Below, piece after piece: positions 1 through 13,005 of a DNA stretch of 64,000 nt. The notes beneath the pieces were generated by a model that did not search any database, was not told the DNA's origin, and saw only the letters and a program-made list of their open reading frames with translations. The stretch is taken from the NCBI GenBank assembly GCA_013180625.2, contig SNVD02002702.1, forward strand, positions 806,001 to 870,000, read 5' to 3'. The position numbers and the translations under genes are program-made. Source of the DNA: Boswellia sacra (taxonomy: Eukaryota; Streptophyta; Magnoliopsida; Sapindales; Burseraceae). Every line of letters starts with the position of its first letter. Within the stretch, counting starts at the first letter, position 1.

Positions 1-1322
1 ATATAGCCAAAATATCATTTAGGTATATTCTCAATTAAAAACCTAGACAGAATTGAAAAAATAATAAAATCCAATTGCAATACTAACATTATGAAATATC
101 TGCATAGTAATTAATAAAGTATATGAAATTATAAATGAGGATAATCTCTATATTTATTTATTTGGTTTTTAAACTTCTAGTATCTCATTATACATAACAA
201 CTATTATAATATTAATGCATAATCAATAACTTTTTTTTTTCAACAAATGGGTTTTTATTTTTTAATTTTTAGACAAGTCTAAAATGTTTTCTATACACAT
301 TTCTCTATCAACAATCTCCTAAGCAGATTCATCACTATCAACTGTTCATTTCTTCGATTCATATTAACAATTTATATATAATGACAATCACTTCCTGTTT
401 TAGTGCTTTCGCTATTGTCCAACTGTAAAATTCCTGCCATTAATGCATAATATTAAAAGTTAAAAATCAAAGGCCACTCGGGAAGAAAATTGAGAAGTCG
501 CTTTGACAAGTGCATTAAATTAGGATGGTTCAGTGAGAAGTCTTCAGCATATTTGGAAATAATTTATTGAGATAAATGAATTTCCTCAGCCACAAAATAT
601 GACTCTTAGTTGTTTCTCACTGCATGCTAGCTCTTATTGATTGAAGGTTGGTCTGATGTCAAATTGACATCTAACTAAATCTGATGGAAATTTTACTGGT
701 GAAAAATTGACTTTTTTATTTTTACAATTTATATACATGAAATCCCCAGGTCATTTAGGATAATGGCACCGATTTTATATTACATAATTTAAAGATTTAG
801 AGAATTATTTATTTAATTAAAAATTAGGGATGGTAATCACAAGTTGGAGCAATGATTAAATGGGCCTGCCAAGAATCAAAGTTCTTGACCATTTTAATGG
901 TTCAAGCTACATAGCTCTAAGGTGCATAGTAATGGAAAGTCAGAGAGTAAGGTCTTTCAAGACTCAAGATTATAAAGATAGTATTAGAACTATAAGTTTC
1001 ATGTTCAAATATCCTAATGTGGATTCTTAACTGATAACACGAAGTGGTTCAGTCAATTTGCATTATAAGATCTCTTGCAAGTGTATAAAAGGTCTTATGG
1101 TTATGTGTTTGTGTGTGGTGATGCTACTTCAGCTTCACTATCTTAGCTTGCTAATGATTCATTTACCTGAAACAAGTAAAGAAGATATAAGTTGAACTCA
1201 AGGATTGCTATTGCATTAAACTCATTTACACTAATTTTCTATACAAAATTAACCACAGAAATTGGCAAAAACTGTGAATCAGCCCATGAACATTTCATCT
1301 CAATCTTTATAACATTCACAGC
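1..1322. other. AT-rich spacer, 3' flank of the coiled-coil gene
   Basis: I see no supportable gene here. The stretch next to 1323 is presumably the 3' UTR of the minus-strand coiled-coil gene. The small plus-strand open frame around 1192-1413 overlaps the last coding exon on the other strand and has no recognisable domain. There are short AT-rich direct repeats of ATTAATGCATAAT near 212 and 441, but no clear terminal inverted repeats. Confidence 0.5.
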
Positions 1323-4300
1323 CTACCTCCTTAAATGCATCATCCCTTCACAAGCTAGTGTTCCTTCCAGGTCTCCGATAATTCGAGCAATTCGAACTTC
1401 AAGACCTCTTTGAACTTCCTGAAAGAGAGTTTTTAGGCTGTCAGAAAAGCGCTTTTTGTCAAAGCTGGCAGACTTGTCAAGCTCTTCCGTGAACTCAACA
1501 AAACCAGAAGCAATCTTGGATTGTACTTCCATCAATTTCTGTCCGGTTACAACTATGTATTTCTGCAGCTGAAATGTTTCCTCTAGGAAATGCTCTAGTG
1601 TTTTTTTATCTCCTTTCCTCCTTGCAGCGCTTGAATCTCCTTGATTATTCATTTCTAGATCAGTCTCATGCTGAAAATGATAAAATCACGGTTAAGAAAC
1701 CACTCGATCCAAAAGTTAAGTTATAACATAAAGGTGTATTAAACTATCTAGCAGGCCTGCATTCGTGTAATGTGGACTACACTGAACTGAACTGAAGAAA
1801 ACTCAAATATAGATAGAAACAGATGACAGGAATAGAGCTGCAAAGATATGCATGAACTCAGGACCTCTACTCCGACACTATACTAAGAAATCACTTGATC
1901 CAAATGATTAAGCTATCAAGTAAGGGTGTATCAACTATCAAGTGATCTAGCAATCACAGTTTCACATAACAAGATAGACAAATGAAAAATCTCGTCATGG
2001 TTAGCAGCTATTGCCTAACTCTGATTCCAAGCTCCTGGCCTGTGTTCTTGTGCATGGTTTTTGAAACATTTTCAAAACTCTGCAGGATGAATGAGATACG
2101 GATGCTTTTAAGTCAAATGCAAAACTTGGAAACGAAAAATATCTGAAACTGCTTTTTGCTTTAAGTCAATCAAACATCTGAGACCTATAAAATTTACCAA
2201 GTTAGAGAGCAATGCTTACCATCCGCTTGCAAAGATCATCAGCCTTTCCTTGGAGGGACTGGTACTTGCTGACTTGTTTATTTAGCCAAGACATCAACAA
2301 TACCAAGCCCTTCATCCCATTGTCATTGCTTTTTGTATCTTCCTCACACTTTCCTGTTAACCTCTCAAGCATGACAAGTTGCTGCTTCAGTCTCTTGATC
2401 TTGTAAGAAACCCCAAGAGCATGAAGATCCATCCTCCATGGCATATTGTTGGTCTTGCTCAGCGGCTGGCTGGATGATGCTAACTTCTCAGCCGTGTCAA
2501 CCTCCACTGAGCTCACGGTTTCCTCTTGAACAAGACCATGGATGGTTCCATTCTTCTCTTGAAACTCCTTTTCAGGAGAATGGACAGTCACATTCTTGGA
2601 CCGGCCACATGAGGGGTTTCCATCCTTTATCTCTGTGTCATTCTCTTGACAACTTTCCAGTAAAGTTTTTGTTTCTTGCTCCTCCATTGTTTTTCTCCTT
2701 ATGGTCTTGAGTTTGGAACTAATGGCATCATGGGTTAATTCTGGATCGTTCAGAGATGAGTTTAAGTTGGTCTTATGACTACTTAGTGATTTAAACTTTG
2801 ACACTAATTGCTCTTTCAGCGAACTTAATTCTTCTTCTCGCTCCAATAACAGGGCTTCCAATTTCATATTGTCATGCCTGAGCTGCGAAATTTCCCGGTT
2901 CATTCCTTCAACATGGGACTGCAGCCGCTTTGCTTCTATTTCCATGCTTAGCAACCGCCACCGGAAACCTTCTAATTTTTCATCTTTCAGTCTCATTTGT
3001 TCTGCAAAAGCCTCCAATTCCAGGTGATGCCTCTTCACAATTACAGTTGCATACTTTTCTGCTTCTGTGCGAACCCATCCTTCCAACCTTTTGATATCAG
3101 CTTTCATGACTACAAATGCAGGAATGAGAATGGAGTCAAAACTCATTTAAGAAAGAACTAGAAAAGAACAGATTATCATATTTACATTGTGACCATATTT
3201 CCTTAAAAAAAAAAAAAATCTGGTAAACAATATATATAACAATTGGCTCTAATGCTAGCGACATAGTTAAATCACTAAATCAAGAATAAGTCTCACCTAG
3301 TTCCTCACTTCCTTCTGCTGAGTAGTAATCAGAAAGGGAAGAAGAAACATCAGGGTCAGTTTTTGACTCAGGTTGCTCACCTTCAAAAGTATAATCAATG
3401 GCTTGTGACCTGGTCTTTCCAGTGTGTGACATTCCTCTTGCATCTAATCTTGAACTGGTTTGGTTGACAAACATGCATCTCAGTGAATGTTTTTCATGTC
3501 TTGACTCTGATGCAGCCTTCCATCTTTCAGTTTCCAATTCAGCTTGCTTTTTCTTAGCCTTTGACAATTTAACCTCCTTTAAAAGCATTTGCTTCTCTGT
3601 GGCATCCAGCTTGGATTTCCTCAGCATTGCTGACAAAATCTTGTCTTTCTGGTCCAAATCCTTTCGCATCTTTAAAATTTCCACAGAAAGTTTCTGGGCC
3701 AACAAGACTGACTCTTCCTTCTGCTCTAAGAGTGAACCAATCTCTTGTTTTGCAGCTTCAACTTGCCTAAGTGCCCGATCCAGCTCTGCTTCAAGTTGCC
3801 TTTGGTTTGACACGAGCTCCATGAAAGCAGTTTTGTGCTTCCAAATCTCATTAGAATGCTCTTGAGCTTCTTGCTTTGCAGTTTTCCTCAATTCTTCCGC
3901 AGTATTCTCAGCCTGTGTTAGCTTCTCTTCTAACTCCCTCCTTTTCTGTTCCTCTTCCTCCAATAACTTATCCTTAGACTGAACCAAAAGCTCCAATTCC
4001 TTCAATTTTCCATTCAATTCAGAAACAGCTTCCTCCTTTTTTTTCTCAAAAACCCTGAAGTCATTCATGAGAGCTCCAATATGTTGCCGCAGCTTCTTCC
4101 TTTCATTCAACCAGCTCTGCTCTTGTGCTGCAAAGATGCCAACAACTTTCTCATTAGCTTTGGCATCTTCATGTCTCAGTTTCTTCAACCCTTCAATCTC
4201 CCTCTCAGCAGTCTCAAGCTTATGCAGAAGCTCACTACATTTGTCCTCATTAGCTCCTCTCTGAACTCTCCACACAAGCAAGCCTAACAGTTGAGCACTT

Positions 4301-4473
4301 CCTTGGAGCATTTTATCCTGTAATACAGACCATTTCTCATCTTCCTTGCTAGATCCTGATAAGAGTCTTAGAGCAAAGAAAGCACAAGAAACACCAAAAT
4401 ACATTGGATACAAACTATCACTCTTTTCTCCAGAGACAACCAAATATGAACCAGAAACCTCCTCCTCATCCAT
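1323..4473 (-). CDS. Plant long coiled-coil protein (myosin-heavy-chain/USO1-like annotation class), three exons
   Basis: Three coding exons on the minus strand join cleanly: 4473-3297, 3109-2220 and 1670-1323, giving 804 codons plus stop. The borders are GT/AG: donor CTAG|GTGAGA, acceptor TTTGTAG|TCATG, donor GGATG|GTAAGC, acceptor TTTTCAG|CATGAG, and the phases agree. Residues about 21-38 (LYPMYFGVSCAFFALRLL) are hydrophobic and could anchor the protein in a membrane. Residues about 75-345 and about 393-520 are rich in Glu, Lys and Leu with heptad character, so long coiled coils. The last exon (LQKYIVVTGQKLMEVQSKI and following) is a compact, probably helical conserved tail. Proteins of this kind are usually annotated as myosin-like or USO1-like from coiled-coil similarity alone, so the name says little about function. 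I infer a structural or tethering role and propose no symbol. It is the only gene here with no visible lesion. Confidence 0.85.
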
Positions 4474-6900
4474 TTCTCAGGATTTTGCTTCTTCTCCTAT
4501 ATCAAATATCAAACCCAGAATTCAGTTAAAACAACAAAACTCAAAACGTTACGTATTCCTCGACAGTGTTTGAACAACAATTTACACTCTAATTAGATGA
4601 AGACAGAGATCATTAAAATTATGTCAGAGACAGAAATACCTAGTAGCAGGACAATTAATTGCAGGCATAGATAAAGCAATGCAATAATTGAAGGAACAAA
4701 ACAACAACTCAGTACAATACAAAATCATGTGTTATCAAGATCATGTAGTACAAAAAAATTACAGAAACATATAGTTAAAGACTTGTGGAATGAGAAACCA
4801 AAGCCACAAAATTTTTTTGGCAAAACAATAGTAACTTGGGGAGAAGAGTGCCGACTTTCATTTTAGAGATCTATAGGCAGGCACCAGCTACACACCTAAC
4901 AGCTATAGAACTGGAAAAAACATGTGTGATGTGGAGTTATCCAGCTCCGTAGAAAGCTGAAAGCATATGGCCATTTACACGTGTATCAGACTAGACTACA
5001 AAATCAGTTAAAAAGGGCTCTGAACTGTAACAGAATAGAAGAATGAAGTGAAGAGGAAAATTGTTCCCTGATTTTCAGTGAAAAGACCGACCCAGTTAAC
5101 CCCACTTTGATTAAACCTTTCTTTTTCTCCTTGCTTTTACTTCTTCAGCTCAGGCCATTACTGTTGTGGGAAGCAAACACACTAGATTCCTGGTGATTTG
5201 TTGACTTTGCAAACAGGAAAAGAGTTGAAGAAACAATTATACAATACATAGATTTCTCTATCAAACAGTCCATTTGAAGAATATTTTATTATTTCCACAG
5301 CGTCTGTCTTACCTGTCTAAAAGTATCCAAAAGGTTATAAAAAAGCATGTTAAAAAAAAAAAAAAACTATTGCAAGCTTACTTCGAAGCTGCAGATTCCA
5401 GAGTACCTTTCACTATCATAAATCATGAACAGCAAAAAGATTGAAATCTTCTTAAAATGGTCCACATTTTCATATTAACTTTTTAAACCATTCTCATCAC
5501 TCATAACATGCATACAACAAATATAATAAAAATCTTTTCAAGAGTCAAAACCACAACAACCCTTCACAAAATATCAAGCCAATAACATTATCATCGATCA
5601 AAATAAATAAATAAATAAACTAAACTAATTAATCTTTATACACACACACACTTATTCATATATGTAAATATGTGGCATGACAAGCTGTAAGATGTACCTG
5701 TAAAACGTTCAAGTAAGGTATAATTGGAGTTGGAGAGGAGCATAGTGTGGAAGTAAAAAATAAAAGATAATGAAGAGCATCACTTTCAGCTCAAAATCAT
5801 GATGATGGAGGGACCAAAGAGGCCAGGTCTTCATGGGGTCCAGAGATGTTGGCCTCTGCTCAAGTTGCAACCTTGGCTGAGACCTGTAAAGCAGGAAGCT
5901 TGTCTAGAGATGTTTAGTGAGTCCATCGTATTAAATCTGTTAAGGTTGGGAATTGTAAGGCCAAGCCAAGCTCTAGTGAGCACCCACCTACTATTTATTT
6001 CCATATTTCATAGATCTGCCCTTGGAATCTGCAACTTGTGGTTCTGCTTTATATGATTATATATTCATGCAGTGAAAAAATCAAGGATTGTACTTCCCAT
6101 CCTATGCTATCAGTAACCAACCACTACTATAAGATAATAATTTAATTTATTCTAATAGTAAAAATTTTGCCTTTAACCAAGAAAATTAAAAAAAAGGGCT
6201 TAAATTAACGAGGGTCACAATCAAGTATGGACATAAGTGATCACATCTTTGGATCTCACGTGGATTTGAAATTATAAATGATAAATGATGGTGCATGTAT
6301 GTGACTATCCTTCTTGAAATGACACGTAGTGCCTTCTTGCCTTGCATCTAACCAATAATTCATCTATAACCACAAACCTATGAAGAATATTCATCATGGA
6401 GATGTCCCCCTTTTTCACCAACAATTTAAACCCTAAAAGATAATTATTTTACGTTTGAAGAAAATAAAACATTTTTTATCTTAGCTATTAATTTTTTTTA
6501 ATATTTTTCTCAATTCTATAATGTTTCGTGATTATCACAAACAATCTAGTTAAAATTATAATTAGTTATAAATAACCTGTTAAATTTCTAGTTTCAATCT
6601 AATCTATTGCATTTATCAAATTTTCCAATTTGGTTAATAACAAAAGACATGATTGAAAAGAAAGACAGCCGGGCAGGCGTCCCATAAATGGATTTTTTTG
6701 GCAAGGATTTTGACGTTCGTAGAAAAGAAAATTAATACTAACAATAAAAAAGAGATAAGAATAATTTATCTTTCTTTCAATCAATCAATCTTTTTGAAGA
6801 CTTCAGAAAGAAGGAAATCTCCCTTTCAGATTTTTAATTACGTGGGGATTGCGAAAGTGACTTTTAGATCCTGATAATCATAATTTAGGGGTCATTCGGC
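4474..6900. other. 5' flank of the coiled-coil gene; spacer
   Basis: This holds the promoter and probable 5' UTR of the minus-strand gene. A sequence reading TTACAG|GTACATC on the minus strand near 5690-5700 could be the donor of a 5' UTR intron reaching towards the ATG, but no transcript is available to support it. The plus-strand frames at 5799-6056 and 6653-6874 have no recognisable features. There is a short CACACACA run near 5640. Confidence 0.4.

Positions 6901-6904
<4 letters not shown>

Positions 6905-6947
<43 letters not shown>
6905..6947. repeat. (TA)n microsatellite
   Basis: An uninterrupted TA dinucleotide run of about 43 bp lies in spacer DNA. It is probably length-polymorphic. 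Confidence 0.9.
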
Positions 6948-6950
<3 letters not shown>

Positions 6951-7559
6951 TTAAAAGCCACATTCAAGATAGAGGGAGATTAGTTTCTTTTTTTTTTTTT
7001 CAAGAATTAAGAGGGTATTCCGAAATAATATTTGAATAAAACAATGAAATTTGATTGATGCTTTTTTTTAATAAATACATCAAAAAATTTTAATATGTTA
7101 TTGGACGAATATTTTATTAATACATTATAGATTCGTCAAAAGAAATTAAGATTGTTCATAACAAATCAATAAAAAAATAAAGCAGCTAAACAGTTTATTA
7201 CGATTTTGCAAATGGATCTTAAAATGCGGAAAACAATAAAAAGTTGTTTATCCTTTTTTTGGTCAAAGAAGGTAGGTTAATAAATTTTTTAAAATAAAAA
7301 ATTAAATGAACAAGTTATTTACATTGATTTTATTATAAGAAAAAAAATAATTAAGAAAATGAGTTTGGGAAAGAATTTAATGTACGAATAAAGTATTTAT
7401 TTTTCGTGGATGTTAAGAACTTGGCTGTGAAACCAAATTTTAATATCATGAAAATTTCAAGTTAATCACGATTTATATAACTTCATTTTTTCAAGTTAAA
7501 AGAGAAGAAATAACTTTTTATAATTTAAAAAAATACTTTGCAAAATCTTGATGTATAAT

Positions 7560-9930
7560 AATAATGATAATAAATAGTGTAAAAAAATAACGATAAAAGA
7601 GGGAGAGAGACTAATAAGGGTTCTTTAGGGTTAGAAAAACTCTCGTAATGAATCCATTTATTTGATATAACTCCACAACGATTTAAAGTGTCCTCAAATA
7701 TGATTAGGACACATTGTATGTTACTTTAAGAGAGCTAATAATCATTTGATCATTTAAAGTTTTAAAATTATCTGTGAATATGAATTTCACTTCCATTAAT
7801 AATCTCATAAACGTACTTGCAAGTATCAACTTTTATGTGTTGCGTCTTGCTTCACTGACTTTGAACTTGGAATTTAATTAGGTGTAGCTTTAGTTTAGAA
7901 ATCTTAATTAATGAATAAAGTTGGTTGGAATGAGATGTTGATACTTGTAAAAGGAGGGCGAAAGGAGACTGGTTGGTTTACTTTTTATGTGAGTTCGTTC
8001 ATGTTTTTATTATGTTTGTAAAACATGTAGAATTTGTTTCACATTGTATATTCATTTTGGAACGAAAAAAAAAAAAAGAAAAAGAGTTTTGCTTGTCGGT
8101 GTAAAATCTCACTCCATTATCTCATAGATTTGTTTATAAGTTTCACGCAATTAACCTTCATTCAAAACATGTCTTTTTAGTTAAGAATATCCAAGTCTTA
8201 TATATAGAGTCTGTCTTACCCCCGTGGTATCACGTGGCAGCGTTGAATGGTATAACCGACCAATGAGAGATGAGAAAAACGGCGTGAACAATAACGTTTT
8301 CAGTTTTTATCCCCCGCTTTTCTTATCTCTCATTGACTCATGATACCACATCAGTAGTACCATAGGGGTAGAACAGACTCCCTGTGTCTTATAAACTTGT
8401 TCAAAATCTTAGTCACTTGTGATGTAAAATGTGAGAAGTATTCAATTTTAGGCCTCATGTCCTTGCGAGAGCCAACCACATTGATCCATCTCAAATGGCA
8501 AGCTTATTGTAATATGAATAGTAATACCCAAGCCAAACCAAACAAAAATTATTTGTTTTAAATTTCACCATAACCACACATATATGTCTTTGGTCTGCAT
8601 ACAATTATTCTTCGCCCAAAATGCATCTACTTAGTTAATGAAATTCAAGTCTTATAAATTACTTTAGAATAATACATGTTAGCATATGAGATGTCATAGT
8701 TATAGTCCTCCTCCTCGATGTCTATAATCATTAAGAAAGTAGAAGATATACCATTAGTAGCGTTATTAGATGTTAATAGCAAAAACATAGCTTAAGAAAA
8801 TCAGAGTTTAAAGTGTTTAGTGTATAAAAGCAGAGGCATTTGTCTATGAATTGGATATGATCTATACCTAGTGGTCCATTCACCTTGAATCAAAGACGAT
8901 TAATGATCTATGTCTAGATTATGGCTCATTCTGGTAGGTGGACCGCTTGCTTTGTGGCCTAGTTCATCACCATTTGTAAGATCTTATCTCCTTGTTCTGA
9001 GATTCTGGATCATGTTGATTTTAGAAAACTCTATGATCGTGACAAGTGTCTAGACATAAGAGTTAGATACGAAGGATTAGTTGGGCCATTCTTTAATGGA
9101 CTTTCTAAACCGTGGCCCATGGTTACCCTCTGATAGTGGTAGTTTGCCAGCGAACTTGAATTGGGCCTTGTAGTTCATGAACTTTTTGTTATTTTTGAAG
9201 AAAAAAATAATTGACCAATTTTAAATCAATACTAAATGGCTTACATATGAAGTTGGTATATTTGTTTAACATATTGACCATCCGCTTATATTTGAAAATA
9301 AGTTAGTGAAAAATTAATGTTGATTATTATAAGCTTATGTTTTTGAAATAATGAAATTAAACACGAGACATTTTACGGGTGTAAATAATCTGCCTAATTG
9401 ATTGTAGATGTATAAGCAGCTACTCCTAATTCCTCCATCCATGTCCAACCCCAAGCTCGTCTTCAAAGGTGAAAGTTGAAATTAAGAAATTAAAAGCTTC
9501 TCTTGATCGTATGTGTTTGTGTAGAGAACTCGGAGCCTGCTTCATGGAACAAAAAAGTGCAGCTCTTCATGTCTTCCCCAATTTGAAATTGATGACAAGG
9601 ATTGAGAACAGAGAAGAAGAGAGAAGATGATTTGAAAAAGGTTATTGATTAAATTGATGACCAATCATATTATATAAACTCCATTTACCAACAATCACAA
9701 TTTAAAAACAGGCCTGTTTTGCTAATCAGAAATAATGAATAACGAATTGAAAACTAATGAAGTAACCATGTAGTGGAATAATTGACTTTAAACTTGATCG
9801 TTAACCAAAAAATACAATGTATGAAACATAACTTAAATCGAAAAACATGAATAACACAAAAAGGTCCAAATAATACAAAGCCAATAAAAATGAGAAGGAG
9901 AAGAGAGACTTCATTTGTTTCGCATTTGAG
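7560..9930. repeat. Duplicated 3' flank of TNL-A
   Basis: The spacer from the run GATAAAAGAGGGAGAGAGAC onward is clearly homologous to about 34920-36040 and 37400-38480 (3' flank of TNL-C). From about 8930 it also matches about 46810-48110 (3' flank of TNL-D), for example the shared stretch TCATCACCATTTGTAAGATC. The duplicated unit is therefore TNL gene plus downstream spacer. No gene is visible in it. The A/D similarity is closer than A/C. Confidence 0.75.
8204..8385. mobile_element. Mutator-like MITE, about 182 bp
   Basis: The ends are inverted: ATAGAGTCTGTCTTACCCC on the left, and on the right the reverse complement reads ACAGGGAGTCTGTTCTACCCC. Complementarity continues inward (CCAATGAGAGATGAG against CTTATCTCTCATTG). 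It is flanked by GTCTTATAT (8195-8203) and GTCTTATAA (8386-8394), a 9-bp target duplication with one mismatch. The paralogous spacers near 35550 and 45985 have a single TCTTATAAA and no insert. A 9-bp duplication is typical of Mutator-like elements. There is no coding capacity. Confidence 0.75.
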
Positions 9931-9954
9931 TTGGCTTTGCCGGTTTCAAAGGAA

Positions 9955-11605
9955 TTAGAAATATTTCAACCTCTTGGGCTGCGGTTCCTCGTCCTTGCCA
10001 TCCACCTCAACAGGATTAAAATTTCTGCTAGTCCCTTCCAACACCATTGCTTCCTCTTCATCTTCCAACACCTCAACAGCATTCAAATCTCTGTTGGTCC
10101 CTTCCATTGGATCCCCACAATCAACTGGTTCCTCTTCTTCGCCCTCCAACTCCACAAGTCACATCATCAAAAACTATGAGAACCTTCTTACGACAAAGCC
10201 TTTCTATTGTGAAAAAATTTCCTATATTCGAATGTGTATCCTCCAATATCATAGAAAGAAATTCTTGTCTCATGTAAGTTAATTCACTGTTTTTCTCAGA
10301 TTCCTCTCTAACATTCTCAGCAAAATAAGAACTTTCAAAATGACTCAAAAGTTTATTGAACACAGCTCGGGCAATTGTTGTCTTGCCCACACCGCCAATA
10401 CCCCAAATTCCTACGATGCCAATACCATTTAATTCATTGCACAATAAATATTCAACTTTTTGGATTCTTAATTCTACTCCAACCAGGCCCTTGTTATCAC
10501 TTGGAGACAATTTCTTTAGTCTCTTCAAAATATCCCGGACAGTTACATCAATAACTACAGATTCAGGCCTAAAAGGTAGAAAAAATAAGTTAGTAATAAA
10601 CACATAAAAATAAGACTGCATACATATCCATGCTGATATAACGAATATATACATCACTTAAAATTTATCAGGAAAAGTAGGCCACTAATTCCTCCATTTT
10701 TGAAGATGAGATTTTTTTAAAAGTTAATTAATAAAAATTCTTTTTTGAATTAATTAATTAGATCTACATTAGTTGTATATATGAGAGAAAATGAATCAAA
10801 GATCTTCTTGGACTTCTAGTAAATCTTGTCAAAACAAGAAAACAGATTTAATTTTGAAGGAGTAAGATAGAAATTAGAAAGATGATCAGGAAACCAGGAT
10901 GTTAACAACAACGATCTTGTTGGATTTTTATATCTATTCTCACAATAAATTAATGAAATAAATTAGCGTAAAAATTTGATTATAAATCTCTGCGAGAAAA
11001 TCATGTCATTTATTCCTTTTCAATTCAATTTGATTACGAGAAACTTTTCAATTCACTTATTAAAAAAAAAAATTGCGAAGAGTAGCAAATTCTACAAGAA
11101 TTAACACTTACGTTTCACCATTTGAAGTCCAGCCAGATAGATTGGCTGCTTCCTTCAAAGCAGCTTTCCATCTCTGTAGCTGGTCCAATCTCTGTGCAAA
11201 ACGTTCGGAAAGCTTGGCAAATGCATCCCCAAAAGCTGCAGTCTGATTTCTTACATGTGATGGATCCACTTTATAGAAAACCGGGATTACGATTTGTCCG
11301 TACGTCCTTTTGCATTCAAGGATGTGTTCAAGTTCTTCAAGGCACCATCTGGAGGCTGCATAATTTTCTGAGAAAACGATGACCGAAACCTTTGATGCTT
11401 CAATTGTATTCAAAAGAGATGAGGAAATTTCGTCTCCTCTGACAAGTTGGTTATCAATGGATGTTTCAATCTTCTAACGACACAGAGCTGCATGAAGGTG
11501 GCGTGTAAAATTGTTCCGAGTGTCCTCGCCTCTGAAACTGAGGAAAACGTCATACTTCAATTGAGGAGTGGCGGAAGATGAAGAATAAGAAGCCATTATC
11601 ATCAT
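9955..11605 (-). pseudogene. TNL-A: TIR-NB remnant with an internal 3-kb deletion
   Basis: This is a minus-strand relic of a TIR-NB-LRR immune receptor. Exon 1 (11605-11112) encodes the TIR domain, with the FLSFRGEDTRNNF motif and the SRWCLEELEHI segment that carries the catalytic Glu in active TIR domains. It contains an in-frame TAG at 11476-11474 (CR*KIE), where paralogue D has AAG. Exon 2 starts at 10568 after a GT/AG intron and encodes the start of NB-ARC, with an intact P-loop (GIGGVGKTT) and kinase-2 (VLIVFDDVT). Just after kinase-2 the sequence jumps to the acidic C-terminal tail of exon 5 at 10154-10157, and the frame is lost (stop at 10121). RNBS-B, GLPL, MHD, all LRRs and C-JID are gone. 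The tail ends in PKRLKYF in another frame. Any product would be a truncated TIR or NB fragment. Confidence 0.9.
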
Positions 11606-12550
11606 CCAACGATGAGAGTTTTTTCAGATGAGTAAAGAAACTACAGAAATAAACTCGAAAAGTACTAAACTTTTTCAAATTTAATAGAGAAAACATGCAA
11701 GGAGTTTAATTCTACTAATTGAACTTGAGAAATTCACAAACAGGAGAATTCAGAGCTAGCCCTGATGACCATATCCAACTGAAGATCCAGACAATTGTTT
11801 GAGAGACTCTTCAAATCAGTATAAGAAAGCTGTAGGCTAGTAGTAGTCATTTCACATATCAGGGGCAGTCATTTCACATATTGCTAGTAAAAAGAAGTGA
11901 CTTGTCCTTTAAGCCACGGCATTGACTAACTGAAAGATGCCTTGCTTTTTGAGTTAATCCCTTTCTAACCGATGAAATTAATACCATTTCTGCACTTATT
12001 GGGCGTCCGTCACTGCAGTCTGTCTCTGAGTAAATAATTGTGTGCTAATAATTTTTCATGAAAATGTAATTGCAGGATTGGAGGACTCATTAATCGAGCA
12101 ACTTTTCTTCTTTGCTATTTCTCTGGAGCTTCCATTAAGCCTTCTTTAACTTACAATTAATATTTGCCTTTCTCTCTGCTTGAATTAACTTTCAAATATT
12201 TCAGTTAACTTTCAATTAATACAGCTTTCAACTTTCAATTATCTATGGCACTTCTACTCTCCTATTTATCCTTTTAGAGTATTCAGTTTCAATGAAATTG
12301 TTACCTGCATGTATGACGCCTTTTCTTTCACGTAACTGATGAAACCGCGTTGTGAACAAGAAAGAGCAAAATGTGAATTAAATGAAAAGACTTAAGGTGT
12401 GGAAAAGGAAAGGAAGACTTAGATAAATGAAAATATTTGGAAAGAAAATGGCAATTTTTTCCTTCAAATGAGTATTAAGAATAAGGCTCAGTTCACACGT
12501 AGGGTTCACGATATATTAATTATTAGTAGACCAAGTATGTGTGTGCTTAC
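11606..12550. other. 5' flank of TNL-A
   Basis: This is the promoter-side spacer of TNL-A, homologous to the upstream regions of D (about 52790-53690), C (about 43190-43740) and, in part, B (about 31490-31815). A conserved block near 12010-12170 (CTAATAATTTTTCATGAAAA, then TCGAGCAACTTT) recurs in all four, so the upstream region was duplicated along with the genes. I see no separate gene. Confidence 0.5.
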
Positions 12551-12559
12551 ATATATTCA

Positions 12560-12844
12560 TACAACATATATATATATATATGTATATATATACATATATA
12601 TGTATATATATGTATGTATATATATATGTATATATATATATCTATATATATATATATATGTATACATATATATATATATGTATATATATATACATATACA
12701 TATATATCATCATGTGTATATACATCTGTCCATATGATTATACATACTATAATGTATATACATCATGTACTATATGTAATACATATATATGTATATACAT
12801 CTGTATATATGTACATACATATATATGTTATTACTATATATATC

Positions 12845-12884
<40 letters not shown>

Positions 12885-12946
12885 AGCTTGTACTTGTAGA
12901 TCTATATAACATTACACGATATATGAACTAAGTTTTGATATATATG

Positions 12947-12978
<32 letters not shown>

Positions 12979-13005
12979 TATATATGTATATATATGTATA
13001 TATAA
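12560..13005. repeat. Expanded TA/TATG low-complexity tract with a 120-bp tandem duplication
   Basis: About 440 bp of alternating TA with TATG and TACA interruptions. The paralogous position upstream of D holds only about 60 bp of pure TA (53735-53796). Within it a segment from TATAAGCTTGTACTTGTAGA to the next TA block occurs at 12881 and again at 13001, an exact 120-bp period. The open frames here (YIYIY repeats) are artefacts of the composition. Confidence 0.9.

Noticed and set aside
200..455. Paired ATTAATGCATAAT motifs as a possible MITE
   Set aside because: The motif is itself nearly palindromic and AT-rich; no extended inverted ends or target duplication.
5799..6056. 85-codon plus-strand frame upstream of the coiled-coil gene
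   Set aside because: No domain, lies in the presumed promoter or 5' UTR region of the opposite-strand gene, and looks like chance.
12468..12931. Three overlapping open frames encoding Tyr/Ile-rich peptides
   Set aside because: They follow from the TA/TATG repeat; there is no domain, and the paralogous locus lacks them.
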